This document shows, piece by piece, positions 17,765 through 25,676 of a DNA stretch of 64,000 nucleotides. The DNA is from Arenibacter catalasegens (GTDB lineage: Bacteria; Bacteroidota; Bacteroidia; Flavobacteriales; Flavobacteriaceae), in NCBI RefSeq assembly GCF_002909235.1, contig NZ_PHQQ01000003.1, positions 186,001 through 250,000 on the forward strand, written 5' to 3'. Position 1 is the stretch's first letter. Every line of letters starts with the position of its first letter. The notes beneath the pieces were generated by a model. The model searched no databases. It saw nothing but the letters and a program-made list of their open reading frames with translations, and had not been told where the DNA came from. The position numbers were made by a program, and so were the translations under genes.

Positions 17765-19624
17765 CTATAAATAATATTTTTGGGTTTTCTTATTTTCCCT
17801 ATAGGTTTCCAAAGATTTTTTGACTTCACTTTTCTCTGATACCTCGGCTACCGCTACATCCCACCAAGCAAATCCTGGGACAGCTTTTTTACGATCCACC
17901 TCAATATAGATTACTGTGGTCTTGTCTATGGTTTTTGCCTTTTTAAGGGCTGCATTTAATTCCTTTACATTTTTCACTTTAATGACATGGGCTCCCATAC
18001 TCGCCGCATTGGCCGCATAGTCTATGGGCAACAATCCTCCGTCCAATTGATCGGTCTCCTCGTTGCGATACCTGTAGTAGGTGCCAAAACCTTCACTTCC
18101 CAGAGAACTGGACAGGCTTCCTATACTGGAATAGCCATCATTGTTCAATAAAACAATAGTCAGTTTCTGTTTTTCTTGGATTGATGTTACTATCTCCTGA
18201 GACATCATTAGGTAACTGCCATCGCCCACCATCACATATATCTCGCTTTCCGGACGCGCCATTTTTGCACCTAAACCACCAGCAATCTCATAACCCATAC
18301 AGGAATAACCGTATTCTAGATGAAAGCCTTTGGGGTTTCTAGTCCTCCATAACTTATGAAGGTCACCTGGTAAACTCCCTGCTGCACAAAGTACTATATC
18401 TTCAGGGTTGGAAAATGAATTTACAGCTCCGATCACTTCCCCTTGGAATGCAGGTACCTCATTCTTTTCAGCATAGATATTCGCTACAAATTGATCCCAG
18501 CTCTTGTTGAATTTCTCCACTTTTTCACGGTAATCCCCACTAACTTTGTAATTGGACAGTTCCCTGTCCATTGTTTCTAATATAGCCTTGGCATCCCCTA
18601 CCAAAGGAAGTGCTCCGTGCTTAAAAGAATCGAATTCCGTAATATTTATATTGATAAAACGGACCTTGGGATCCTGAAATGCGGATTTGGAGATAGTAGT
18701 AAAATCGCTATATCTTGTACCTACCCCAATCACTAGGTCGGCTTCTTTTGCAATTTCTATGGCTCCGGGCGTTCCTGTTACCCCGGCAGCTCCTAAATTC
18801 TGTGGCTCGTTATAATCCAAGGAGCCCTTGCCTGCAAAGGTTTCGGCCACTGGAATCCCCGTTCTATTGACCAATTTTTTTAATATTGCCGTAGCATCAC
18901 TATAAATAGCACCACCACCAGCAATAATCATAGGCCTTTTGCTTTCTTTGATCTGTTCAATTGCCCTTGTCAATAGGGTTTGATCTGGCATGGTCCTCCC
19001 AATATGCCAAACCCGCTTCTGGAACATTTCTACAGGAAAATCATGAGCCTCCGCCTGCACATCCTGTGGAATGCACAAGGTAACAGTTCCCGTTTCGGCC
19101 TGTGAAGTCAATACCCTCATTACTTCTGGCAAGGAGGTTATTAGTTGTTCCGGCCTATTGATCCGGTCCCAATATTTGGAAACAGGCTTAAAGCAATCAT
19201 TGACAGAAATATCCTGAGTAACATTGGATTCCAATTGTTGTAATACCGGAGCAACCTGTCTAGTAGCAAATATATCTCCTGGAATCAAGAGGATAGGAAT
19301 CCTATTAATAGTGGCTGCCGCAGCACCAGTGAGCATATTGGTAGCTCCGGGCCCTATAGAAGAAGTACAGACAAAGGTTTGCAATCTATTTTTTACTTTG
19401 GCAAAGGCTGCCGCAGCATGTACCATTCCCTGCTCGTTCCTAGCCACATAATATGGAAAATCCAGGTTTTGATGCAATGCCTGTCCTATTCCCGCTACGT
19501 TCCCATGCCCTAAAATTCCGAAACAACCGGCAAAAAATTGGTTCTGAACCCCATCGCGTTCCACATATTGGTTCTTTAGATATTCTATTGTGGCTTGGGC
19601 CACCGTAAGTCTTTTTGTTTTCAT
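17765..19624 (-). CDS. iolD: 3D-(3,5/4)-trihydroxycyclohexane-1,2-dione hydrolase
   Basis: A 619-residue thiamine-diphosphate enzyme. The N-terminal half has ECFGILGHGNV-like GCFGILGHGNVAGIGQAL. The C-terminal half has the ThDP/Mg motif from GDGSYLMMSQEI to LLNNDGYSSIG. It hydrolytically opens the cyclohexane ring to 5-deoxy-glucuronate, the signature step of the iol pathway. I choose ATG 19624 (MKTKRLTVAQA). An upstream TTG at 19702 would overlap iolC by 67 bases and adds residues not typical of the family. Gap to iolC is 11 bases and to the symporter 19 bases. Confidence 0.95.
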   Translation of the reverse strand: MKTKRLTVAQATIEYLKNQYVERDGVQNQFFAGCFGILGHGNVAGIGQALHQNLDFPYYVARNEQGMVHAAAAFAKVKNRLQTFVCTSSIGPGATNMLTGAAAATINRIPILLIPGDIFATRQVAPVLQQLESNVTQDISVNDCFKPVSKYWDRINRPEQLITSLPEVMRVLTSQAETGTVTLCIPQDVQAEAHDFPVEMFQKRVWHIGRTMPDQTLLTRAIEQIKESKRPMIIAGGGAIYSDATAILKKLVNRTGIPVAETFAGKGSLDYNEPQNLGAAGVTGTPGAIEIAKEADLVIGVGTRYSDFTTISKSAFQDPKVRFININITEFDSFKHGALPLVGDAKAILETMDRELSNYKVSGDYREKVEKFNKSWDQFVANIYAEKNEVPAFQGEVIGAVNSFSNPEDIVLCAAGSLPGDLHKLWRTRNPKGFHLEYGYSCMGYEIAGGLGAKMARPESEIYVMVGDGSYLMMSQEIVTSIQEKQKLTIVLLNNDGYSSIGSLSSSLGSEGFGTYYRYRNEETDQLDGGLLPIDYAANAASMGAHVIKVKNVKELNAALKKAKTIDKTTVIYIEVDRKKAVPGFAWWDVAVAEVSEKSEVKKSLETYRENKKTQKYYL

Positions 19625-19635
19625 CGTTTTATAAA

Positions 19636-20649
19636 TTAAAATCCGCCTTTCTGCTTTATAAAGTCCATGGATTCTTCCAAGGTGGGCATAAAGTTGGCAC
19701 AACCTTTTTTGGTGACAACTTGAGCGCCACTAGCATTGCCCATTCTGCACGCCTTTTTTAAATCCCAACCTTGTAGTATTCCATATAAAAAACCACTGGC
19801 AAATGCATCACCGGCTCCCAATACATTTAAAACCTCCACTGGAAATCCAGGAACATCCTCTCGGGAACCATCTTTTTGGTATATACTGGCACCCTTCTCT
19901 CCCCGCTTTACGATCAGCGTCTCTATACCGGAAGAAAGCAATTGTTTTATAGAAACATCTATATCCCCTTTTATTTCCGGTGCGGAAATCTGTTGTTCCT
20001 TAATCGTGACTTGAGAAGAATCGATCAGGGTGGCGGCAAGAATCTCCTCTTCCGTACCAATGGCCATTTTTACTCTGGGCAGAATAGCCCTAACGGTTAA
20101 TCCAAACGCCCTGTAATCGTGCCATTGGTCTGCTCTAAAATCCAAATCGAGCACTACCTCCACATCGTTCCTGTTGGCTATTTCAGTAGCATAAAAGGTA
20201 GCACTCCGCGTAGGTTCTACATTTAAGGCAGTACCATTGATCAATAAAATTTTATAGTCTGGAATATTGGATTTGTCCACATCATCAATATCCACTTGGC
20301 TATCAGCCGCATTATCCCTGTAATAGACCAACGGGAATTTATCCGGAGGTTCAATTCCCAGGACAACCGCACTACTCCTAGTACCATTTTTTACAGGAAT
20401 ACAATGGGTGTTGACACCCTCCCCATTCAAGAAATTTAAGATAAACTCACCAACCTTGTCATTACCTACCGCGGTCAAGAGACTGGCATTGACACCCAAT
20501 CTCGCACACCCTACGGCAATATTTAGGGGAGATCCTCCCACAAAGGCATCAAACCCCTTAATATCATTAAATGGCGAACCAATATTTTGTGAATAAAGAT
20601 CAATACTAGATCTTCCAAACGTGATTACATCAAACTTTTTATCGCTCAT
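19636..20649 (-). CDS. iolC: 5-Dehydro-2-deoxygluconokinase
   Basis: A 337-residue PfkB/ribokinase-family sugar kinase. It has the N-terminal GGSPLNIAVGCARLG sugar-binding segment and the C-terminal LGAGDAFASGFLYG motif with the catalytic Asp. In this operon it should phosphorylate 5-dehydro-2-deoxy-D-gluconate (DKG) with ATP, between IolB and the aldolase IolJ. ATG at 20649 is preferred; an in-frame TTG at 20655 directly after the iolB stop is also possible. Some relatives fuse this kinase to a DUF2090 aldolase-like domain, which is absent here, in keeping with the separate iolJ. Confidence 0.93.
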   Translation of the reverse strand: MSDKKFDVITFGRSSIDLYSQNIGSPFNDIKGFDAFVGGSPLNIAVGCARLGVNASLLTAVGNDKVGEFILNFLNGEGVNTHCIPVKNGTRSSAVVLGIEPPDKFPLVYYRDNAADSQVDIDDVDKSNIPDYKILLINGTALNVEPTRSATFYATEIANRNDVEVVLDLDFRADQWHDYRAFGLTVRAILPRVKMAIGTEEEILAATLIDSSQVTIKEQQISAPEIKGDIDVSIKQLLSSGIETLIVKRGEKGASIYQKDGSREDVPGFPVEVLNVLGAGDAFASGFLYGILQGWDLKKACRMGNASGAQVVTKKGCANFMPTLEESMDFIKQKGGF

Positions 20650-20655
20650 TTCCAA

Positions 20656-21531
20656 TTATTGTTTATTCATTTCCGCCGTTACCAATGGCAATCGTTTATC
20701 TTTTGATGTCCATGAATCATAGATCCACTCATGGTCAGGGTCTGTGGTATTGGCCAAACATTGGTCTGTACCTGCCAAGAAATTTAAGTAGTAGCAGTGA
20801 AAACCATGCTCCGCTACCACAGGATGAAACCCTTTGGGTATCATCACTACGTCATTGTGCCTAGGCCTCACGATCTCGTCCAAAGACCTATCCTTGGTAT
20901 ACACCTGCTGTATGGCATATGCTTCCGGCTTTTGAAACTTATAGAAATACGTTTCCTCCTGTATTGGCTCCAACACATTGCCCTCCGCATCAACAATTCG
21001 TTCATCATGTTTGTGGGCAGGGAAAGAACTCCAGTTACCAGAGGGAGTGTATACCTCACGTACTACTATATTACTACAACCAAAACCCGGTGGCACCAGA
21101 TCATTGAATTGCCTGGTAGCATTGTCCCCTCCGAAAATAACCACGGGTGTATCCTCTGGGGTCACGAATTTTGCGGGAAAATCCTCCTCAACCTTGCACC
21201 AACCACAACCAATATCCAAAGTATCGCTCATAGCCGTTAATGTAAATTTGCTGTTTCGTGACAGATATAGGGTATGGGCCACCCCACTAAACACATCCTT
21301 TCTGCCATTTTTTGTTTCCCAGTTACCCTTATTGCTTTCCACTTTAAAATTACCGCTCAATAGCACTATCACCATTTCATTATCCTCGGTATCGTGTTGC
21401 CAAGTTTCACCTTTGGACATTAACCTCGCTTCAAAATTCAGATATTTCCAGTTGGCCGATTCCGGTGTAATTTGATGATAAACACCTGTTTTGGATTTTG
21501 GTTTTAGCTGCAAATGTGAATTATGTTCCAT
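20656..21531 (-). CDS. iolB: 5-Deoxy-glucuronate isomerase
   Basis: A 291-residue cupin of the KduI/IolB family. It has the metal-ligand region PAHKHDERI, the GNWSSFPAHKHDE context, YKFQKPEAYAIQQVYT, and a C-terminal HNDVVMIPKGFHPVVAEHG cupin motif. It converts 5-deoxy-glucuronate to 5-dehydro-2-deoxy-gluconate. The start ATG 21531 is 11 bases after iolJ, and only 6 bases separate its stop from iolC, so these genes are co-transcribed. Confidence 0.94.
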   Translation of the reverse strand: MEHNSHLQLKPKSKTGVYHQITPESANWKYLNFEARLMSKGETWQHDTEDNEMVIVLLSGNFKVESNKGNWETKNGRKDVFSGVAHTLYLSRNSKFTLTAMSDTLDIGCGWCKVEEDFPAKFVTPEDTPVVIFGGDNATRQFNDLVPPGFGCSNIVVREVYTPSGNWSSFPAHKHDERIVDAEGNVLEPIQEETYFYKFQKPEAYAIQQVYTKDRSLDEIVRPRHNDVVMIPKGFHPVVAEHGFHCYYLNFLAGTDQCLANTTDPDHEWIYDSWTSKDKRLPLVTAEMNKQ

Positions 21532-21542
21532 AATTTTTTATT

Positions 21543-22484
21543 TTAAAATTTCAAGTCGCTTACTTTCCCTGTTGCGCCCAAGAGATCAAACTTTTCCAAC
21601 ATAAATTTTTCGTACTCCTTCATATAGGTCTTCCCTGGAATTACAGGGTCGAAAAGCTCGGGAGTATCCCTAAAGAATTCCCTATGCACTCGGGTCCACA
21701 ATAATCTAGTATCTGTTGCAATATTGATTTTGCACACTCCATAGGCAATAGATTTCACAATCTCTTCCGGCGAAACTCCTGATGCACCTTCATTTAACTG
21801 CCCTCCTGCCTTGTTGATGCGATCTATTTCTTCGAAATTAACGGCAGAGCCACCATGCAACACTATAGGGAATTTGGGCAATCTCTGCTGAATCTCTTCC
21901 AATATTTTAAACTGAATACCATCACCCCCAGAAAATTTATAGGCTCCATGACTAGTGCCTACGGCTACTGCCAAACTATCGCATCTTGTTAATTCCACAA
22001 AGTCCTGTACCTCCGACGGCTGAGTGTATTTGGCGTATTTTTCATCTATTGATAAATCATCTTCCACACCACTCAGTACCCCTAGTTCCGCCTCAACAAC
22101 AATATTTTTTTTATGTGCCTCCTCCACCACTGCTTTAGTCCTTATTACGTTCCCATTAAAACTATCATGGGAGGCATCGATCATAATGGAGGTATAATCG
22201 TTGGACTGTATAGCATTAAAGGCATGTTCCTCATTTCCATGATCCATATGAACCGAGTACACCGCTTTGGGGTATATTTTGGAAGCCGCGTTGATCATAG
22301 CCACAAGCATTTCAGGATGCGCATAGTTCCTTGCTGCCGGTGTAATTTGAACCATAAACGGAGCATTGGCTTTTTCCCCTGAACTAAAAAGCCCGAGGAC
22401 CTGTTCCATGGTAAAAACATTGACGGCTGGAATGGCATATTGGCCATAACAGTGTTCAAAAAATATCCTGGGTGATACGTGCAT
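21543..22484 (-). CDS. iolJ: Class II aldolase, probable 6-phospho-5-dehydro-2-deoxy-gluconate aldolase
   Basis: A 313-residue class II (zinc-dependent) fructose-bisphosphate aldolase-family protein. It has the zinc motif SVHMDHG, SIMIDASHDSFNGN, AVGTSHGAYKF and LHGGSAV. In Bacillus the iol-linked homologue IolJ splits DKG-6-phosphate into dihydroxyacetone phosphate and malonate semialdehyde, the substrate of IolA; its place as first catabolic gene here supports the same role. A LacI-type operator lies 95-108 bases upstream. Glycolytic FBA activity cannot be excluded from sequence alone. Confidence 0.85.
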   Translation of the reverse strand: MHVSPRIFFEHCYGQYAIPAVNVFTMEQVLGLFSSGEKANAPFMVQITPAARNYAHPEMLVAMINAASKIYPKAVYSVHMDHGNEEHAFNAIQSNDYTSIMIDASHDSFNGNVIRTKAVVEEAHKKNIVVEAELGVLSGVEDDLSIDEKYAKYTQPSEVQDFVELTRCDSLAVAVGTSHGAYKFSGGDGIQFKILEEIQQRLPKFPIVLHGGSAVNFEEIDRINKAGGQLNEGASGVSPEEIVKSIAYGVCKINIATDTRLLWTRVHREFFRDTPELFDPVIPGKTYMKEYEKFMLEKFDLLGATGKVSDLKF

Positions 22485-22578
22485 GCCAAATTTTGTTACA
22501 ATTATCCAAAGTCTAAAACAACTGATACAAATAACAATAAATTATTGATGTTCCGAAGAAATCTAGATCAAAAGTCTA

Positions 22579-22592
22579 TGCAAAGGTTTGCA
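22579..22592. promoter_or_regulatory. LacI-family operator upstream of iolJ
   Basis: TGCAAAGGTTTGCA is a perfect inverted repeat of TGCAAA around a GG centre, extended by flanking A and T (22578-22593). It lies between lacI and iolJ, about 95 bases before the iolJ ATG. The identical 14-mer occurs before susC at 28708-28721. Confidence 0.85.
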
Positions 22593-22603
22593 TAATAATA
22601 GAA

Positions 22604-23653
22604 TTATTCCAACCTAGGGGAAGTACTTAATTCCCGTTGTGAAGAACCCCTTATAACCAATTCTGGTTTAAAAACTTCCCTTCGAAACTCCAGCATCGTA
22701 TTCTTGTTGTTTAAATGACTTAATAAAATTCTGGCAGAGAGCATTCCCATACTATAAACTGGTTGCCAAACAGTAGATAATGAGGGCGTAATAAAAGCGG
22801 AATGCGGTTCATCATCAAATCCTAAAATAGAGACCTCCTCTGGTATTTTAAAACCGAGTTTTTTAGCAATGTGCATGGCAGAAATGGCAATATTATCGTT
22901 GTATGCGAAAATGGCGTCCGGACGTTCTTTATTTTCCAATAATTTTTTTGTCGATTTTGCACCATCCTTATGTGAAAACCCTGGAACATGAACAATGTAT
23001 TCCTTATTTACAGGTATGTTGTTTTTTTCTAGAGCATCCAAATAACCTTGAAGCCTGTGTTCTGTAGTACTTAAGTTTAAAGGACCTCCTAAATGAGCAA
23101 TATTCTTACACCCGGTTCCAATTAAATATTCCACCGCCTGTAAAGCCCCAAAATAATCATCGACCAATACCTTATCGGCATCCAATCCTGGACAGTCCCT
23201 ATCAAAAACCACCACAGGGATACCGCTTTTTTGAAGCCTGCGAAAATGATCAAAATTCTTGGTCTCCGATGATGGCGATACCAAGACTCCATCTATCTGA
23301 ATCTTCGATAGCTTCTTTACGATAGTCATCTCCTCTTCGTAGGATTCGTTGGACAAGCAAATCATGATATTGTAATCGGAATTAACTATCACGTCCTGTA
23401 TACCTGTGATTATCGCCGAAAAAAAATGTCCGGTAATTTCTGGCACTATAACTCCAATGGTGTTGGATTTCTTTTGCAACAGGTTTAAAGCTAAAAGATT
23501 GGGCTGATAATCCAATTCTTCTGCTAGTGCCCTTACAGCATCTTTAGTTTCTTTTTTTAAAGCCGGATGATCATTTAAGGCCCTAGACACTGTTGATGGA
23601 GCTATGTTAAGCTCTCGCGCAATGTCTTTAATAGTAACTCGGCCTTTCTTCAT
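22604..23653 (-). CDS. LacI-family transcriptional regulator of the inositol locus
   Basis: A 349-residue repressor-type protein. An N-terminal helix-turn-helix (TIKDIARELNIAPSTVSRAL, about 7-26) and hinge LDYQPNLLALNL are followed by a periplasmic-binding-protein-like sensor domain (IGVIVPEITGHFFSAIITGI onward, about 65-335). It sits between susD and iolJ on the same strand. The two identical TGCAAA-GG-TTTGCA palindromes before iolJ and susC are its likely operators. The effector is presumably inositol or a pathway intermediate (inference). The start is ATG 23653. Confidence 0.92.
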   Translation of the reverse strand: MKKGRVTIKDIARELNIAPSTVSRALNDHPALKKETKDAVRALAEELDYQPNLLALNLLQKKSNTIGVIVPEITGHFFSAIITGIQDVIVNSDYNIMICLSNESYEEEMTIVKKLSKIQIDGVLVSPSSETKNFDHFRRLQKSGIPVVVFDRDCPGLDADKVLVDDYFGALQAVEYLIGTGCKNIAHLGGPLNLSTTEHRLQGYLDALEKNNIPVNKEYIVHVPGFSHKDGAKSTKKLLENKERPDAIFAYNDNIAISAMHIAKKLGFKIPEEVSILGFDDEPHSAFITPSLSTVWQPVYSMGMLSARILLSHLNNKNTMLEFRREVFKPELVIRGSSQRELSTSPRLE

Positions 23654-23916
23654 AATAAATTATTATTTCCAATGCTTACTTCCCTTTTCAAATTCATATT
23701 TATTACAAGATGTCAACCCTATGAAACCGAAAATTGCAATCTAACCAATTATAGCCCCAAATTAGGGAATTGAACATTGTAACCAAATTACAACAAAATT
23801 TCTAAATGAACTTTCAAAGTTGAACCCATGAAAAATAATACATCAAGATAGATTGAAGCGTCTTTAAATGAAAGGTCTTCAGAATTATTTTCATATTCTA
23901 TATAGCCCCAAAGGCA
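23654..23916. other. Intergenic region upstream of lacI
   Basis: This 263-base stretch holds no convincing gene. It contains TAACCAAATTA at 23780-23790 (minus-strand TAATTTGGTTA), which also occurs before susC at 28653-28663. It may be a core promoter element, since it approaches the TAnnTTTG -7 box, but the match is imperfect. Confidence 0.35.
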
Positions 23917-23948
23917 ATAAGGGCGGGCAAAAATTTGCCCGCCCTTAT
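23917..23948 (-). terminator. Strong GC-rich hairpin after susD
   Basis: A perfect 15-bp stem (23917-23931 with 23934-23948) built around GGGCGGGC/GCCCGCCC lies 25 bases past the susD stop. The following minus-strand sequence has only short T runs, so it may be a terminator, a transcript-stabilising 3' hairpin or a partial attenuator that raises susCD message over the iol genes. Confidence 0.65.
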
Positions 23949-23972
23949 CAATAATTAATAGTTGTCTATATT

Positions 23973-25658
23973 CTAATACCCTGCATTCTGAACCAAATAG
24001 CCATCAAGAATTGAGGCGCCGTCAACAGCACTTTGAGGAATAGGCATAAGACGCTTTTGGGGATCGGAATTTGTTTTTTCCGTATAAGAGGTCTCATATT
24101 TTCCAAATCGGATCATATCGGTCCGCCTTTGAAATTCCCAATAAAATTCAAATCCACGCTCGCGATACAAAATGTTTAGATCCATGGCATCCAGTGCAGG
24201 AGCAATATGCCTAGCGGTTCTAGAAGCTCTAACGAAATTAACATCGGCCAGTGCCGCACCGGCATCGCCCTTTCTTAGCATTGCTTCAGCACGCATCAGG
24301 TACATATCGGCCAAGCGCAATACTACAAGATCGGCCTGTCCTTTGTTTCTACCAGAATCGGAAGTTTTACTAAACTCGTACTTCAGCACCCTATATCCAT
24401 TACTGTGTGAACTGTTAGTAGTAAAATCGATCTCCAAAGAATGAAAAACGGGATCTCCTACCTCAGATCTGCGATTTATAACCAAGTCCACCACGTATTT
24501 ATCTCCTTCGCATCTTTCATAAGGATCACCTCCCTGATCATGTTGCAATCCGTACAATAAACCCCTATAAATACCTCTATCAACTTCAAAATCTTCAGCA
24601 CTAACACATCCTGGTTCATTTATCAAATTATCTTTGTGGAATCTGGGATCGGCATCGGCTGGATCCACGTCACCATAAGCATCTACCCAAGTTTGATAAA
24701 AGTCCGAAGTAATACCAGCCGCATCTGTTCCATTGGCACTGGGGAATTCTGGAAGTGGGTAGAAGTCACCGGACATAGAGAAATAAGCCATCCTATTGTG
24801 ACCATCCAGATCTGGACGTTGATCTAAAGCAAAAATCAATTCTTTGTTGGTATGGTTTTCATCGTCAAAGATTTCAAAATATTCTGCAGAAAGTGCATGC
24901 TCACCAGAATTAATTACCTGGTTGGTATATTGGATTACTGCATCCATATCTGCAGGACTGAAATTAGGTGTTCCATAAGGATCTCTATATACGGCAGCAT
25001 TTAAATAAATTCTGGCCAACAAGGCTTGAACTCCTGTCTTTGTCATCCTACCCGGCCCTACGGCTGTTGTGGTAGACAAATCAGGTTCAACGGCCTTCAA
25101 TTCACTTATTAAATAATCAACCGCCTCACTACCTCTAAGGATTACGGATTGATCATCAATATTATCCTTAACGAATACCAACCCAAATGCGTCCAATAAA
25201 ATATGGTTGAACCAGGCTCTCATTGCCTTGGCCTCTGCCAAATAAACCACCGCTTGAGGATTTGTTTCGGTCAACGGCTCCAAGGCATTAATTGCACTTA
25301 CAGATCTGGCTATATGCTTGGTAACCCCGTTCCAAACGTCTTTCATAATGGCATTCCCAGGCGTCATGGCATGACGGTATAAATCCGAAAATTTTCCGCC
25401 ATCTCCCCAATCCGTACCACCTCTATAGGGCAAAATGGCTTCATCCGTAGAGATTTCCTGCATGGCAAAATATATGGTGTGCCTATAAATGTCATTATTT
25501 GCATTTGCATACACAGGAGCTATAGCTGCTATAGCTTCATCAATACCTTCGGTACTAGGATTCAAAGATTCGTCCAAAACATTCTCTTCAAGATCCGTAC
25601 AATTCCAATTCAATAACATGCTGCAAAACAACAATGCTAATTTTATATAGTTTTTCAT
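23973..25658 (-). CDS. SusD/RagB-family outer-membrane lipoprotein of the inositol locus
   Basis: A 561-residue RagB/SusD protein with a lipoprotein signal (LLFCSMLLNWNC, Cys at about 20). SusD features include the TPR-like helices from EAIAAIAPVYANANND, YLAEAKAMRAWFNHILLDAFG, ALLARIYLNAAVYRD and the C-terminal RLADMYLMRAEAMLRKGDAG and RERGFEFYWEFQRRTDMIRFG segments. It binds ligand at the cell surface with the SusC channel encoded 18 bases upstream. Operator sharing with the iol genes implies that it binds inositol or an inositol-containing compound (inference). Confidence 0.95.
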   Translation of the reverse strand: MKNYIKLALLFCSMLLNWNCTDLEENVLDESLNPSTEGIDEAIAAIAPVYANANNDIYRHTIYFAMQEISTDEAILPYRGGTDWGDGGKFSDLYRHAMTPGNAIMKDVWNGVTKHIARSVSAINALEPLTETNPQAVVYLAEAKAMRAWFNHILLDAFGLVFVKDNIDDQSVILRGSEAVDYLISELKAVEPDLSTTTAVGPGRMTKTGVQALLARIYLNAAVYRDPYGTPNFSPADMDAVIQYTNQVINSGEHALSAEYFEIFDDENHTNKELIFALDQRPDLDGHNRMAYFSMSGDFYPLPEFPSANGTDAAGITSDFYQTWVDAYGDVDPADADPRFHKDNLINEPGCVSAEDFEVDRGIYRGLLYGLQHDQGGDPYERCEGDKYVVDLVINRRSEVGDPVFHSLEIDFTTNSSHSNGYRVLKYEFSKTSDSGRNKGQADLVVLRLADMYLMRAEAMLRKGDAGAALADVNFVRASRTARHIAPALDAMDLNILYRERGFEFYWEFQRRTDMIRFGKYETSYTEKTNSDPQKRLMPIPQSAVDGASILDGYLVQNAGY

Positions 25659-25676
25659 ATCTATTTTTATTTTATA

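Noticed and set aside
17765-19702. Longer iolD frame from TTG 19702
   Set aside because: Overlaps iolC by 67 bases; ATG 19624 gives the usual N-terminus.
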